DNA from: Todiramphus chloris collaris
Taxonomy: Eukaryota; Chordata; Aves; Coraciiformes; Alcedinidae
Length of the DNA stretch: 64,000 bases
Direction of reading: 5' to 3'
NCBI GenBank assembly: GCA_025345505.1
Contig: JANVCC010000130.1
Span: 5,895,366 to 5,959,365, forward strand
Part shown: one piece after another, positions 33,401-45,100 of the stretch
How positions within the stretch are numbered: the stretch's first letter is position 1
Layout: every line of letters begins with the position of its first letter
Position numbers and translations under genes: made by a program
Notes under the pieces: model-generated
What the model saw: the letters and a program-made list of their open reading frames with translations, nothing else
Database searches by the model: none
Told to the model about the DNA's origin: nothing

Positions 33401-36400
33401 ATGTAACAGACAGCATGGAGAATGTTAGTCTACATAAACATCCAATTTGCCTACTTGTAATGAAAATGCTGTTCCCTGGGAACGCTGCTGCAGTGTTTTA
33501 CATGCTCTCTTGCTCACATGCGCATGTTATAGGAAAGGATGCTGTTTTCATAACTGAAAAATATTGCTGGAGACTAGGCAGTTTTATTAAAAGTGTGTCT
33601 CCTGCTGTCAGTTTACATGTTTTGACAACCTCTTGGAAAGCAGCGGTAATCAACTTGAGGCCACACTGCGTACGGCCTCAATGATGCATGGCAGGAGCGG
33701 TGGAGACCCAGCTCCACATCCCGCCCACACTCGCCCCCAGTGTGCTGGAGTGGAATACCAAGTGCAGCTCTGCATTCATTACCACCTAATTATCTGGCTC
33801 AACATCTTTCAAAGTCATTTTTCCTCATCATTGAACTCGGCCCAAATATTTTTATTTACCTTGCTGACAGATTTTCATATTCAAAAGAGTTTCAAGTCAT
33901 CCCATCTTGGCACACTTGGGGGTCCAACTCTGAGCAGAGGCTGCACCGAGGTAATAGATCAGTCTTATTTGGGGATGCTGGGTTGTTAAATGTAGGTAAT
34001 TTTGCAAAATACAGAAAAAAATCTGGGCTCCCCTCCCCATATTCTAGTACACTTTGAACTGTCACATAACATTGATAATTTTGTGTTTGGTTTTGGTTTT
34101 TTCCCCTCCTCTAAAACTAATCAGAGTGAATCCTAGGCCTCAAAAGTGAAGTCGCTAAGAGGGTGACAGCACAGATCTATCGCTGGGAACTGCAGATTAG
34201 CTTCTAAATCGACTCCTAAATGTACAGGCTGTTATTTTTCCACTGCTTAATTTATTAGAAATTAAACTGTTAAAAGAAAGCCTTTGGTATTATGTACTTT
34301 ACTACTTACAGATCAAGCCTTTGAATGTAAATAGGGACATAACACAATGTGTGTTGGGTAAAATGGAATTTTGTTGCATTTTGTGTATTTACTACTGATT
34401 TTATAGATATTTATACAGAACTTATGACCAATATACATGCAAGAAAGAACAGCAGAGGGGTGGAAACAGTATTGGGAATAAGCATAACCTGTTCCATACT
34501 TCATGAGTTTCACAGGACTATACTTGGTGATCTCTAGGATTAAAAAACCTGTAGTTTCAGAACTGCTGACGGTACAATAAAGACATATTTTGGCTTTTGA
34601 ATATTTCTTGATTTTTATCTACTTGTGAACACAATGTACAGTGCCGGGTCAATTCAGCAGTAGAACAAAATGTGGGTGTAATCCTAATGTGTTCTAAAGT
34701 GGATTATTTTTTGTAAGTATCTGCTCATCCAGGCTCCTATTAATGAAGGTATGAAGGATGTAACATTACTACTCCATGCATCTCTACAGATCCTAGTAAA
34801 ATTTGCCATCTTGCATTGCATGCACAGAATATGGGATTTGGATGATGCGGGTCAGAAAATAGAGATAATTTAAAAAATGGTGATATTTATAGGTCAGTGA
34901 ATCCCAGCTGGAAGAGTTTCCTGAAAACTCATGTAACTGCCATGGCCAAAATGAGAGGCTTTCTTTTCCTCCAGTTAAAAGGAAAGCAAAATTTGGGGAA
35001 AATTTTCTGCTCTGCACATGGCTTTATAACAGCCCAATTGCCTCTGCTGAGACCCAGAGCTGAGCATGTTGTCTTATGAGGAAGAGTCTTATTCACCATA
35101 ACTGAAGTGGTTTAACAAAACATCCTGTCAAAGACTTTCTTCAGGCTTCAATTGTCTTTAATTTGTCCTTCACCCGGGTGCTTTGTTTAAATCTGATACT
35201 CCTCTGTTATGTCTTATGAAAGTAGGCTGCTCTTTACAGTCCATGATGCAGAAACTTTCACCCAGGCCCTCCTCTGCAGACAGATTTAACTTCTATAGAT
35301 TGTCTTTCCCATCCAGTGTACCTCCTTATGTCTTTCTTGTGCATTTCACAGAGAATATCACCATTATGTTGAAGTAATTTCTGCAACTTTCCCCATATTT
35401 CAAGATCCTGATTTTGCTTCTTATTTTCACTTTGTCTTCTAGAGCACCCCTATTTGTTGCATCTAGGCTCCTTTTAATAAACAAGACTCTATGTCCTTTT
35501 TATTTTATTCAGTGATGCTGGTTGTCACAACTGGTTTGTGTCCCCAGGTACACTTTTTCTGTTACTGCTTCTTTTTCCAAGTCTGCCCCCCACTTTGCTT
35601 TGTTGAGATACTAGAGAGCAAATGATCATTAAAATAATTCATATGCATGACAGCCTTCATACAGCTGGCCTGTGCAACAAGAAATCTTACTGATACTACC
35701 TGCATCTGTTTCTGTTTATCCTTTCAGTATTTGTTCTTTTTTAAGGTATACTGGCTTAAGTAATACTTGTTTGGACTAGAAGTTGTCCTTCTTTTCAGAG
35801 ATTTGGAGATAGTAGTACCCAAGGGAGACTTGGTGTTGGACAGGGCTTTGAGTACTAATTTAGTAAACAGTAACACTTGTGATTAATGTGAGCCAGTCTA
35901 TACATTTTTTGAAGGAAACATGGGGTAATTTCTGTTTGATAGCTGGTGCTATCAGCAGGATGTCTTGCTGGACATCAGGACAAGAGTCAACAGGACAAAC
36001 TGAAACACTTGGAAATTCTGTCTGAACACAAGAAAACACTTATTTTTACTTTAATTTTTTTTTTTTTATTGTGGTGGCTGGCCAGAGACACTGTGAAGTT
36101 TCTGTCTGTGGAGACACAAAACCTCTCTGGATAAAATCCTGAGCAACCTGTTTCTGTGGACTCTTCTCAAGCAGGAATTTGGATCAGCTTTGATTGGGGA
36201 ATTCTGTGATGTCTTATGGTCGAAGCAGTGAATTAGCAAACTGATTATGAGAACAATGGGGAACTTTCTGTCAAGATGGTTTCCCAAGCAAACAGCTTCA
36301 GCAAAATCAAAGCTATCTTGTGAGAAAATTTAACTTTTATTAATATTGTTCAAAGTTGCTATAAAAAAATGTAAAGGACTTGTTTTACTTTAAATTGTTT

Positions 36401-36518
36401 AATAATAAAAAAGAATAAATCTCTAGACTTTGGAGCTAATGTCTATGCTAAATTTTAAGTATGTTTAAGGAAATTAGTATTCCATGGAATCTGGGTGAAG
36501 TGACATACAGGAGATACC
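30497..36518. other. Unique intergenic DNA, no gene recognised
   Basis: Six kilobases without a supportable gene. It holds a T25 tract (31308-31332), an A16 tract (31577-31592) and a GC-richer segment at about 33.64-33.97 kb. That segment mixes CpG-containing words with TAATTA- and TCATTA-type homeodomain words, a texture typical of conserved non-coding elements. A 117-residue frame at 33331-33684 (plus) shows no recognisable domain. Confidence 0.5.
31308..31332. repeat. T25 homopolymer
   Basis: The longest single-base run in the window: 25 T residues on the plus strand. The length is likely to vary between individuals and assemblies. Confidence 0.9.
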
Positions 36519-37053
36519 ATTTGTGAGGCCCCCACCTCGAATACTGCATCCAGTTCTGGTGTCCCCACAATAAGAGGGACATGAACCTGTTGGAATGAGC
36601 CCAGAGGAGGACCACAAAGATGATCCAGAGTCTGGAGCACCTCTGCTATGAGGGTAGACTGAGGGAGCTTGGATTGTTCAGCCTGGAGAAGGGAAGACTC
36701 TGGGAGGACCTCATAACTGCCTTCCAATACCTGAAGGAATCCTACAGAAAGGCTGGAGAGGGACTCTTCACAAGAGTGTCCAGCGATAGGACAAGGGCAA
36801 ATAGTTTTAAACTGAGGGAAAATAGGTTTAGGCTAGATCTTAGGAAAAAGTTCTTCAGTACGAGGGTGGTGAGACTCTGGAACAGATTGCCCAGAGGGGC
36901 TGTGGATGTCCCCTCCCTGGAGGTGTTCAAGGCCAGGTTGGATGAGGCCTTGAGTAACCTGGTCTAGTTGAGAGGTGTCCCTGACCATGGTGGGGAGGTT
37001 GGATTAGGTAATCTCTAAGGTCCCTTCCAGCCTAAGCCATTCTATGATTCTAC
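36519..37053 (+). mobile_element. CR1 LINE 3' end, plus strand (distinct subfamily)
   Basis: About 535 bp of CR1 3' sequence. Translation at 36620-36967 gives an uninterrupted C-terminal ORF2 piece: [20 protein letters not shown], then RTRANSFKL, FFSTRVVRLWNRLPRGAV and VPSLEVFKARLDEAL, ending at the natural stop. The 3' UTR GGTTGGATTAGGTAATCTC...CCTTCCAGCC and the ATTCTATGATTCTA tail follow. Its C-terminus differs from the copies at 7.5, 29 and 50.6 kb (GAVDVPSLEVFKARLDEAL rather than VVESPSLE.F), so it belongs to another CR1 subfamily. The lack of stops in the remaining frame suggests a fairly young insertion. Confidence 0.92.
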
Positions 37054-37374
37054 AACTTCAGCCTGCAGATACAGCCTGGGCTCTTTGGGAGCACCCATCC
37101 CCTACCAGGCAGCTCTGGGCGTTCCTTGGGGCATGCCTGGCCACTCTGGCTTGTTTTTGTGTAAAAAGCTTAGGGGAAATACTGTGGTTTACAAGGGGCA
37201 GAGCTGTAGTTTTGCATTCCAAAAAACTCTGGTTTTTTTCTCTTCTCCAGAATTAACCTCTTGGCTAAATGTAAGCCTCTCTGTTCCCATTATTGCTGTA
37301 CCTGCTGGTTGTCATTAACATCTCAGCTGCACAAGGAAGCAGCATGGCTGTTTTGAAACCACAGGTCTGAAATC
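37054..37374. other. Spacer between two CR1 tails
   Basis: About 320 bp of unique sequence with moderate GC content separate two same-strand CR1 3' ends. Short frames only; nothing recognised. Confidence 0.5.
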
Positions 37375-37449
37375 CTGCTTTGACAAGGGAATTGGACTTT
37401 ATGATCTCCAGAGGTCCCTTCCAGTTCCTACCATTCTATGATTCTATGA
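37375..37449 (+). mobile_element. CR1 LINE 3' tail only, plus strand
   Basis: A 75-bp stub of the CR1 3' UTR: CTGCTTTGACAAGGGAATTG, then GATCTCCAGAGGTCCCTTCC and the tail CCATTCTATGATTCTATGA. Such very short copies come from early termination of target-primed reverse transcription. It lies 0.3 kb from the end of another CR1 on the same strand. Confidence 0.85.
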
Positions 37450-39629
37450 ATGCCTTTTTGATATCTGTGTTGCTAGACTTTTATTTTAAATATCACTGTT
37501 GATACTTTCTAGATACTACATTGTAGAGCAAGTCTAACTCTTGCTTCAAAACGCAGACAAAGCTTCAGTTACATGTGCATGGATTGTTATGAGGGTAAAA
37601 GTGGTACTGGTATTTCAGATGTGTTTTGAGATGTGAGAGCCTTGCATGACGTGCAGAAAGCTACCTTCATCTCCAGTTTGGTCCAGAGAGCCTAGAAATC
37701 TCATCACTAGTCATCTTATTACTAACAACTCCAGTTTGAGAAATGAGCCCACAAATCAGTGTTTGTTATCCAACATGTGTTATGCTTATTCCATACAGTG
37801 CTGGTTTTCCTTAAGGTGCCATGCTTTGCTAAGTTAGGTAAATTGTAAAAATTCAAAGGTACTGTATCAACACAGCCTGTGCAGTAAAAGTGTGAGGAAC
37901 TCTAGCTAACAACACATCCTGTATAGATATTCATTGACCTGAATGGCTTTCTTTCTCAAGTGCAGAGAAATGTTCACTTTACTCCCTTTGTGCAATGTAG
38001 GTCTTGATGTTTAGACTTCCAGGGTTCACATTGGAAAAGGCATTGAGGATATCACATCCTACTGGATTGAGTCTTCCAAATTCCTTTGTGAATATGTGCA
38101 TAAAGGAGTGAAGAAATAACAGAAGCCCTCTGTATAAACCAGGATGTTTCTGTAGCATTCTTGTTCTTCTACTTTGCATCCTGAATAGTAGGCAATGAAT
38201 TCACTGAAATATTCTTTCTGGAAAAAACAAGCTAGCACTGGAAATTCAAACCACTTCCTCAACAAGTTGGTAAAGGAGATTGCAGAAGTTGTACTTTACA
38301 CATTGTCATGAGATATGTGCTTTGCCTTAGTTTCTCAGTATTAGTTATCGGGCTATTGATTTTAGTTTTCCTAGAAGTGATTCTTGCTATTTCTTCCACA
38401 TTTACCTTGTAATTGACGGTATCCTTTTGTTGCCTTAGAAATATATTCTTTCAAATGCAAGGTAAATCCAGAATGCAAATATTCCATGCTCTTTATGTGT
38501 GGATTGCTCTGAGCTGTGTAATAGTTAAAAGAATAATAATAACCTAGTCAACAAAACATTTTTCTTTAAGAGTTGGTTTTCTCCTTATTGATTCATGCAA
38601 GCAGTGAGGACTATCAGCTGTGACACCTAAAAGCATGTACTACTTGTGTTCAGCATGTCAATAGAAAACTCCATTAACATTTCTGAGATAGGAGTGTGGC
38701 ATCATGTGAAAAAGTGCTTCCGTAGTGATCACAAAAAAGAAAGCACCTTTCTTCATCTTGATGGGTCTTATGTGCTGGATGTTTTGAATTAACTGCTTGG
38801 AGAAAAATTCTGTGGTGCTTTAACAAGCTCTATTTGTACATACAGTAAGCTGACATGTTATTTAATGTAAACATCTCATAGCTTCAGAGCTTTACAAGCA
38901 TGAGATTAGTCGCCCTTATTTCACCTTATAGAAAAATGAGATAAACACTAACCTTTTTGACTTCTGGTGGTACTTGGACAGTGATAACACAAGATTTGGT
39001 GAAGTTAGTGTAATCTGTGAACTCACTGCCTTTCTGTGCATAAGCCACTGGATTGCACTTGGTCTGTGGAACAAGGTATTCCTAAAACTGGAAATAGTTG
39101 CTTGGTTCTGCTCAGTTATAGCTTTGCAATGCATAACAATATCCACATACAGTTGTTTGTAATGAATGTTGCTGATAGCTTTTCATCTGAGGAAACTGCT
39201 CCCTGATGAATGACTCCACAACAGTGAGAGTTTAACTTGGCTTCTCATGCACTCCTGTTTTTACGCCCCTTGTCTTTGCCCAGAACTTCTATTTGGGATT
39301 AGAAGAGCACAAAAAAATTGCTACTGAGAAAGTCAGCAGACCAGTAAAATTTGCCAAGGTGTTTTGTTCATTTGTTTATTAGGCAGAAGGGTATGATGTT
39401 GTCCCAAGATCCTGATGTTGTTGACTTAAAAGTGTTACTCCACATGGACTCCAAAGGATGAAGAACCTCAGCTTGCTTTTGGGGCAATCCTGCATCACAG
39501 GTAACATTTATAACCAAATGTCTGGATGTGATCACTGAGTATTCGGGCTGGCTGTACTGCAGCTGTAGCACAGAGACAGCAGCAAGCCCTGCTTCACTAA
39601 TGGTGATGTTGGATAATGCAGACACAAGG
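37450..39629. other. AT-rich unique DNA, no gene recognised
   Basis: Just over 2 kb of unique sequence. Short frames on both strands, none with splice or family support. Confidence 0.5.
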
Positions 39630-39767
39630 TCTCTTGAGAGGTATTTAAGAGTCGTGTAGATGTAGTGCTTAGGATATGGCTTAGTCAAGCACTCGTCAGT
39701 GTTAGGTTAATGATTGGACTTGATCTTAAAGGTCTTTTCCAATCGAGGCAATTATGTGATTATATGA
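39630..39767 (+). mobile_element. CR1 LINE 3' end fragment, diverged, plus strand
   Basis: About 138 bp matching the CR1 C-terminus and 3' UTR: GAGAGGTATTTAAGAGTCGTG, GTGCTTAGGATATGGCTTAG, CAGTGTTAGGTTAATGATTG, CTTAAAGGTCTTTTCCAA and an eroded ATTATGTGATTATATGA tail. The GGTTAATG-type 3' UTR marks a different subfamily from the neighbours at 36.5 and 37.4 kb. Confidence 0.82.
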
Positions 39768-40299
39768 GAGGATGACGTGTGTGGGAATGTCTATCTGCAA
39801 ACATGTACGGTTATACGTACATAAAACTCTATGTACAGATATATAGCCTTCCTCTCAAATCAGTGAAATACTATACTGTACAGATGCAGATGGTGTAGGG
39901 CTGCTCCTGTGTCTCGTGCAAGGGTGTGCCTGGCTGCAGGGGAGAGCAGGAGGCAGCCCCCTTCTTGTCAATGTGCCAAAACCGAGAGTGCTCTATGACA
40001 GCAAAATTTTGTTTCCTCTGACACTTTCTGAGGGATTGGTTAAGGGTTTTGGTACTGCCTAGTCCAAGACACAGGGAGCTATAATTTATCCACTTATTAA
40101 GTGGATAGTAGTTAATATCAAATACATTAAAAATTATGCAAAAATCAAATAGTTTTGGATCACACGCACGGACTCAGCACCTTATTTGCATTCGTTGCTA
40201 TACAACATCTGATGGCTTCTGCTTTTTTTGCCTTGCATTCAGCCTATGGAAATGCAATGATTTTGTGATGACATTAAAACAACTTATCGACATTAGCAC
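39768..40299. other. Unique DNA, no gene recognised
   Basis: Short unique segment between a CR1 tail and the GC-rich block. Nothing recognised. Confidence 0.5.
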
Positions 40300-41200
40300 T
40301 ATTTCCATGTCTTCTTCCACACTGGTTTTTCTTTTGGGGGGAGGGGGATGTGAGAGCACTGTGCCTTGTTTTCCTTTGGCGACTCCAGCAGCGATGCGCC
40401 TGGCTTTGCGGAGACCCCTCTGCTGCCCTTTCTTCCCTGAGTGTCCATTGTAGCAGGCTCATTCATGCATCCTTAAATTCAGCGCGTGCAGCAAAATGCC
40501 GACTTCCAGGGGCAGCAGGGGCCTTCCTGAAACTGTCCTACTGGCTAGAAAACATCACATTTGTTTTATGTCCTCCACTGGAAATAGCTGAGCCCCAAGG
40601 AGCCCGCCTGGCTTCCCACTTAGCTCTTGTGAACCTGCCCCTGGCCCAGTGGTGGGGGGGACAGTCCCCGGCCGGGCCTCCTGGCCCCCCCTGCCCCCTT
40701 AATCTCCCCGCCCGTGCGTTGCCCAGCCAACAGGCCAGACAAGCAGGTGATGCATTGACAGGGAGCAGATGGTCTCCCGCCGAGGTAAGCGGGGCTCAAC
40801 AATGCAACCGTATTGATCATATTGCTCCTTTTCTCTTCTTCGGCTTCAACTTCGGTCTTGAGGTTCTGCTGCTAATAACATCCTCCCTCCCCCTTACCCC
40901 CCCTTCATCAGAGCCCGTCAGCACTTCTTGGGAGAGAGGAGTCCAAGTTCTCACTCTGCTTATCCAGCTCTATTTCCTCCTCTGCCGCAAAGCCCTCTGA
41001 AAGCAGGGGAAATCAAAGAGTGCCCACAAATTCCCATCTTTAGATGCAGTCACCTTCCACTACCGCCGAGACCCTTTAATGCTGCCTCCCCTCACACTCC
41101 ATTCCCTGCTGCCCTCTTTCTTTCCCATTCAGCATGGGGGTGAAGAGACTATGAGGCCCCTTCTGTCCCCAGCCTGACCTATCAAGGCATGGCACCCTTT
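40300..41200. other. GC-rich unique block with scattered CpGs
   Basis: About 0.9 kb clearly richer in G and C than its surroundings, with CpGs concentrated at about 40380-40860. It includes a C/T-rich run ending TTGCCCAG at 40726 and a donor-like GAG|GTAAGC at 40785. These would delimit a 58-bp plus-strand exon (40727-40784) open in one frame (QQARQAGDALTG...). A 216-residue frame spanning 40350-41000 exists but has no recognisable domain and is explained by stop-poor composition. It could be an enhancer, a weak promoter or an exon-bearing region; I cannot decide. Confidence 0.35.
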
Positions 41201-42040
41201 GCACCTCATTGTGCAGCTCTCCTTTCCTCTTCGTCCTGCCCACTTAATCTTGTTTGTGTGCATGAGTGTAGAAAATAGACTGAGGAGATGACAAGTTTCC
41301 TCCCACCTGCCCTGGGGAGAGAGCTTCAGGGACCCCCTCTTCCTTCACTGTCCTGTCTGTCCTCTGCTATGCCTGCCTGCAGCCACAACTCCTTCAGTCT
41401 GCTCAAACACATTTTAAATGAAAGCAAAAAATGATGCCTTCCACGTCCTGTCCCTGTTACTTCCCCTCCTGACTGCACTCCCTTCTCCAACAGACAAATG
41501 TGTCACCAAACTCTCCCTGTGCTTCTTTCTCACCCCTTCTCCCAAAGAATGCGCTGGCAGAAGCCCAAGAAGGAGCCCTGGTGTTTGCATTTTGCTCTTT
41601 CCATCCCATTCCCCCCTGCCCTGCCACCCCCTCAGACGCTGATGTAGAGATAAACAAGAGAGAAAACCCAGGCCATCAGCCTGCCTGCCCCCCTCGCTCC
41701 CATCCCATTCACCAGCCTCAGCCCTGCATTCACTGCTGTGTGAAGATGCTAACACCGAGGGCTTGAGCACTGTTAGCCACTATTCACAATTTTAATACTA
41801 GCTTCATAGCTGTCACATAAATTCATTACTGACTTCAGGCTTAGAATGGCAATAGGGAACTTAAAAAAAAAAAAAAAGAAAAAGAAGGACCATGTAAGGA
41901 AAAAGAAAAAAGAAATCCCAAGGGCAGTTTGCTATGGTATCTGCACTTGTTTGCAGGTGGTTTTTGAGACTATAACCACTGTAGTGTTCTCTGAAGTAGC
42001 TGTCACATTGTGAGGTTTTCTTTAAAAATCTATTACCGAA
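41201..42040. other. C/T-rich to AT-rich unique DNA, no gene recognised
   Basis: A pyrimidine-rich stretch (about 41280-41720) passes into AT-rich DNA with an A-rich low-complexity run at 41863-41884. Frames at 41414-41770 on both strands are composition artefacts. Confidence 0.5.
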
Positions 42041-42151
42041 GTGCGCGCGCACACACTTTTTTTTTTTTTTTTAGAAAAAAATGCCTGTAAAGGTTTTACC
42101 CCCCCCTTTTTTTTTTTCCTGGGGAAGTGAAGAAAAAAAAAAAAAAAAAAA
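42041..42151. repeat. Z-DNA-prone run plus opposed T16 and A19 tracts
   Basis: GTGCGCGCGCACACAC (42041-42056) alternates purine and pyrimidine for 16 bases, the pattern that favours Z-DNA. It is followed at once by T16 (42057-42072), a C7T11-type run (about 42101-42118) and A19 (42133-42151). The T and A tracts can pair to form a hairpin across 60 bp. The whole interval is slippage-prone. Confidence 0.8.
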
Positions 42152-45100
42152 GGGCAAAGCAAAGAAAAAGGCTTATGAATGAATGGAAAACAATGCAGGG
42201 TCACAAAGCTGTCGCAACCAATGTCATAGTGGAGCTGCTGGGCAGGCTTACAGAGGACTTCTTGTTCCTTGATTTTTATGGTGATCGGTAGAATGCATGT
42301 AGCACTTTGCGAACAGGTTTAGGACAAGTGGCAAAGAAAAGGCTCCTCACAATAAACTCTTTTCTACAGCATCAGGAGCATTATGGCCGCAAACACCTGT
42401 GGTTTGCAAAGAGGGAGCTGTAAAGGACACACACACAAAAAAATATATAAATAGAGAGGCGAGACGTTGTTTTCTAGTTACACTGTGTGTCACTGTTGTG
42501 CACAATGGCAGGGTTTTTAACTCATCTGAGGCTATGGAGGTTAGAAAAGCCCCAGAAATATTACTGAATACAAACTCCAGCATTTAGAGGATGTTGAGCT
42601 TGGGAGACAGAGAAATGAGATGAAATAAGAAATGGAAAGAACAGCCTAGTAATCTGGCAGGATATCAGTACTGCTCTGCCACGATGTGGCGGGAGATAAG
42701 ACTCTATTATTTCTTCTAAAGCGTGTCGCTGAAACAGCTACCAAATCCCCACACTCTGCAAAGCGAGGGCCTACACTGAAGTCCATGGAGCATCTTTACA
42801 TACATCACCCAGCCCAAGAAGGCTGGTATTACAGTCTAGACTTTCTTGCCTAGGTACTAGAAATTAGTTAAATATGATTAGACTGTTAAAAAAAAAAAAA
42901 TTCTCTTCAATGTTGGAATAAAGTAACAAACTATGACTAAGAGAACTGGTAAAACCAATCCCCGGCTTCACCAACTACATGTCAGTGAAGCAGTTGTCTC
43001 TGCATCCCAGGATTCCTCATTCCAGTAAAGGTATTGTTATTCAGGTTCCAAAAACCTCTTGGGGGGAACACCCCCATTCATACCAGAGTAGGCAGCTATT
43101 TTCTTTCAAAACCTGTAACAAAGGTTCTCATTAGCATCTAGGAGAGCTCTACCAAGGGAGAAACCTCTTCTTCCTGCAGAACACCCAAAACTGTTCATTA
43201 TTTCATAAAATTAAAATGTTGTATGAAGCAACACTTCTTGCCATTTGAAAAAAAAAAAAAACAAAAAACCCAAACAAAACTTACTACAATTGTCTTGATC
43301 CTTAGGCCATTCTCCTTTTCTGTTCCCAGTTTTTCCTCTTGGATGTAATTCCTAAAGACTTCACATTACTCTCTGGTTTTTGTTTTTTTTTTATTCTACA
43401 GTTTAAATTTGTCAAAACTTGTTTTACTTAGGAAAATTATAGAAACCCAACATTTCTGGTCTTAATTAGTTCTGTTACTAAGAAATTTGTAAAAAAAAAA
43501 AAAGAAAGATGTGACTCAGTTGCCCCCAAACTACATCCTACCTCTTCTTACCTCTCTTTGATGATCAGTATAATTACAGCTGCAACTTTTTTGATGTATT
43601 GAAGTATGATGTGTTTGGACAGAGGAGATTGCTGCATGTTTCACCTGGAAAGTAATCTGATTTTGTGGCCAGGGCATTAACCAATGTTGGGGAAATCAGA
43701 ACATGATCACCCATTTCTTATATGACACTTAGTGCTTAGAATTACCATGTGTTGAATCATTTGGGAGTCTCTGGACTCATGTGCAACTTTTTTAACAAGT
43801 ACACAAATAAAGCAAGCAGGATTTTGGATCACTTGAAAGAGAGTTGCATTTCTGTGGGATCCGTAAAAGTGAGCTAATGCTTGGTAGTTTAAGATTGCTA
43901 GTCTTACATCTGTAGCTCCTCTGCACAACTTTCCTGCAAATTGGAATGAGTTGGAAGTAGCTACGAATAAGGAGGAACTGAACAATATGATCCTCTTTTT
44001 CCTTGATAAATGAAATGATTTTCACTGTTCCCTAAACAATTTGAAATATTTTATTAAAAAAGAAGTAGTTTCATTTTTTTTTTTAAGATGAGTTGAAGAT
44101 TTTCTGTTTTATTGAAGTACTCTGAAGATACCTGTACAAGAACAATTTAGTGTGAAAAATCTACTGCTGCATTTTAAACTTGTAGAGGTCTGGCTTGTCC
44201 TATTAAACTTACAGTTCTCAATACTGTAGTTCAAAACATTCGGTCCCTAGTGCAAAATTCTTGTTTTTCTAGTAGTTATCTCTTGTATTAAGACATCTAG
44301 AATAAATATGTGGTGTTTTTTTTTTTTACTCCTTAGATAGACCTTGACTACAGAGTTGAAACAAAGTACAGCAAATCTTTCTGTTGACCTCAGCATTCTT
44401 TGATTCACTTAAAACTTCAGTGAAATTGCTTCACAGAAACATGCTACTCTTATTTTGTCAGTCTTTACTCATTTCAGCAATTCTAACTGCCACAGTAAAT
44501 GTATCGCATCTAGGAGTTTCAGATCAAATGTACATGCATGTGTTCCTCTCCCATTATGAGATAGATTAGCTTATTTTAGAGTGGGCAACTGCAGTAATTA
44601 ACCTGAGGTAACCAGCAATCTGTTATCTTTGGCTAAAGTTAACCAACTTTTTTTTTTTTGGTTGGATCAAGCTTTGTGGTGTTCTGTGGAAACTTGATTC
44701 TGACTGGGTGTGGCTGGTGATAACACTGTCACTTCTCGATCTTAGCATGCAAAGTCAGATGGGGTAGGGGAGCTGTTGCTGTTCCCAGTCTGTGCAGGCT
44801 TTATCAGAAGAGGGTTGTGAATAAATGGTATTTCCTTGCAAGTTCAAAGAAACTGCAGTGACATGTGTAGTCAGGGATTTTAGTACCTTAATTATTTTAC
44901 CAGTGAAATTGTTGTTCTCTGATCGCTCTTTAAATGCTGGTGTTCTTACCTGTCCTTTGTGATAATGAGGTTAAATAAGTTCAACAGGACCAGCAGTGAT
45001 TTACTAGAAGGATGATATTTTCCCTGCAAGTACTTGAGACTGATAGCTTGATTGTGTGGGGTAGATCTGCTTTCTGTACGCTTCGCTAGTTGTCGCTTGA

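Noticed and set aside
33331-33684. 117-residue plus-strand frame
   Set aside because: No family resemblance or flanking splice sites; overlaps another long frame in a different phase.
40350-41000. 216-residue plus-strand frame in the GC-rich block
   Set aside because: Low-complexity proline/alanine-rich stretches and stop-poor composition explain its length; no domain seen. Only a small internal piece has exon-like borders.
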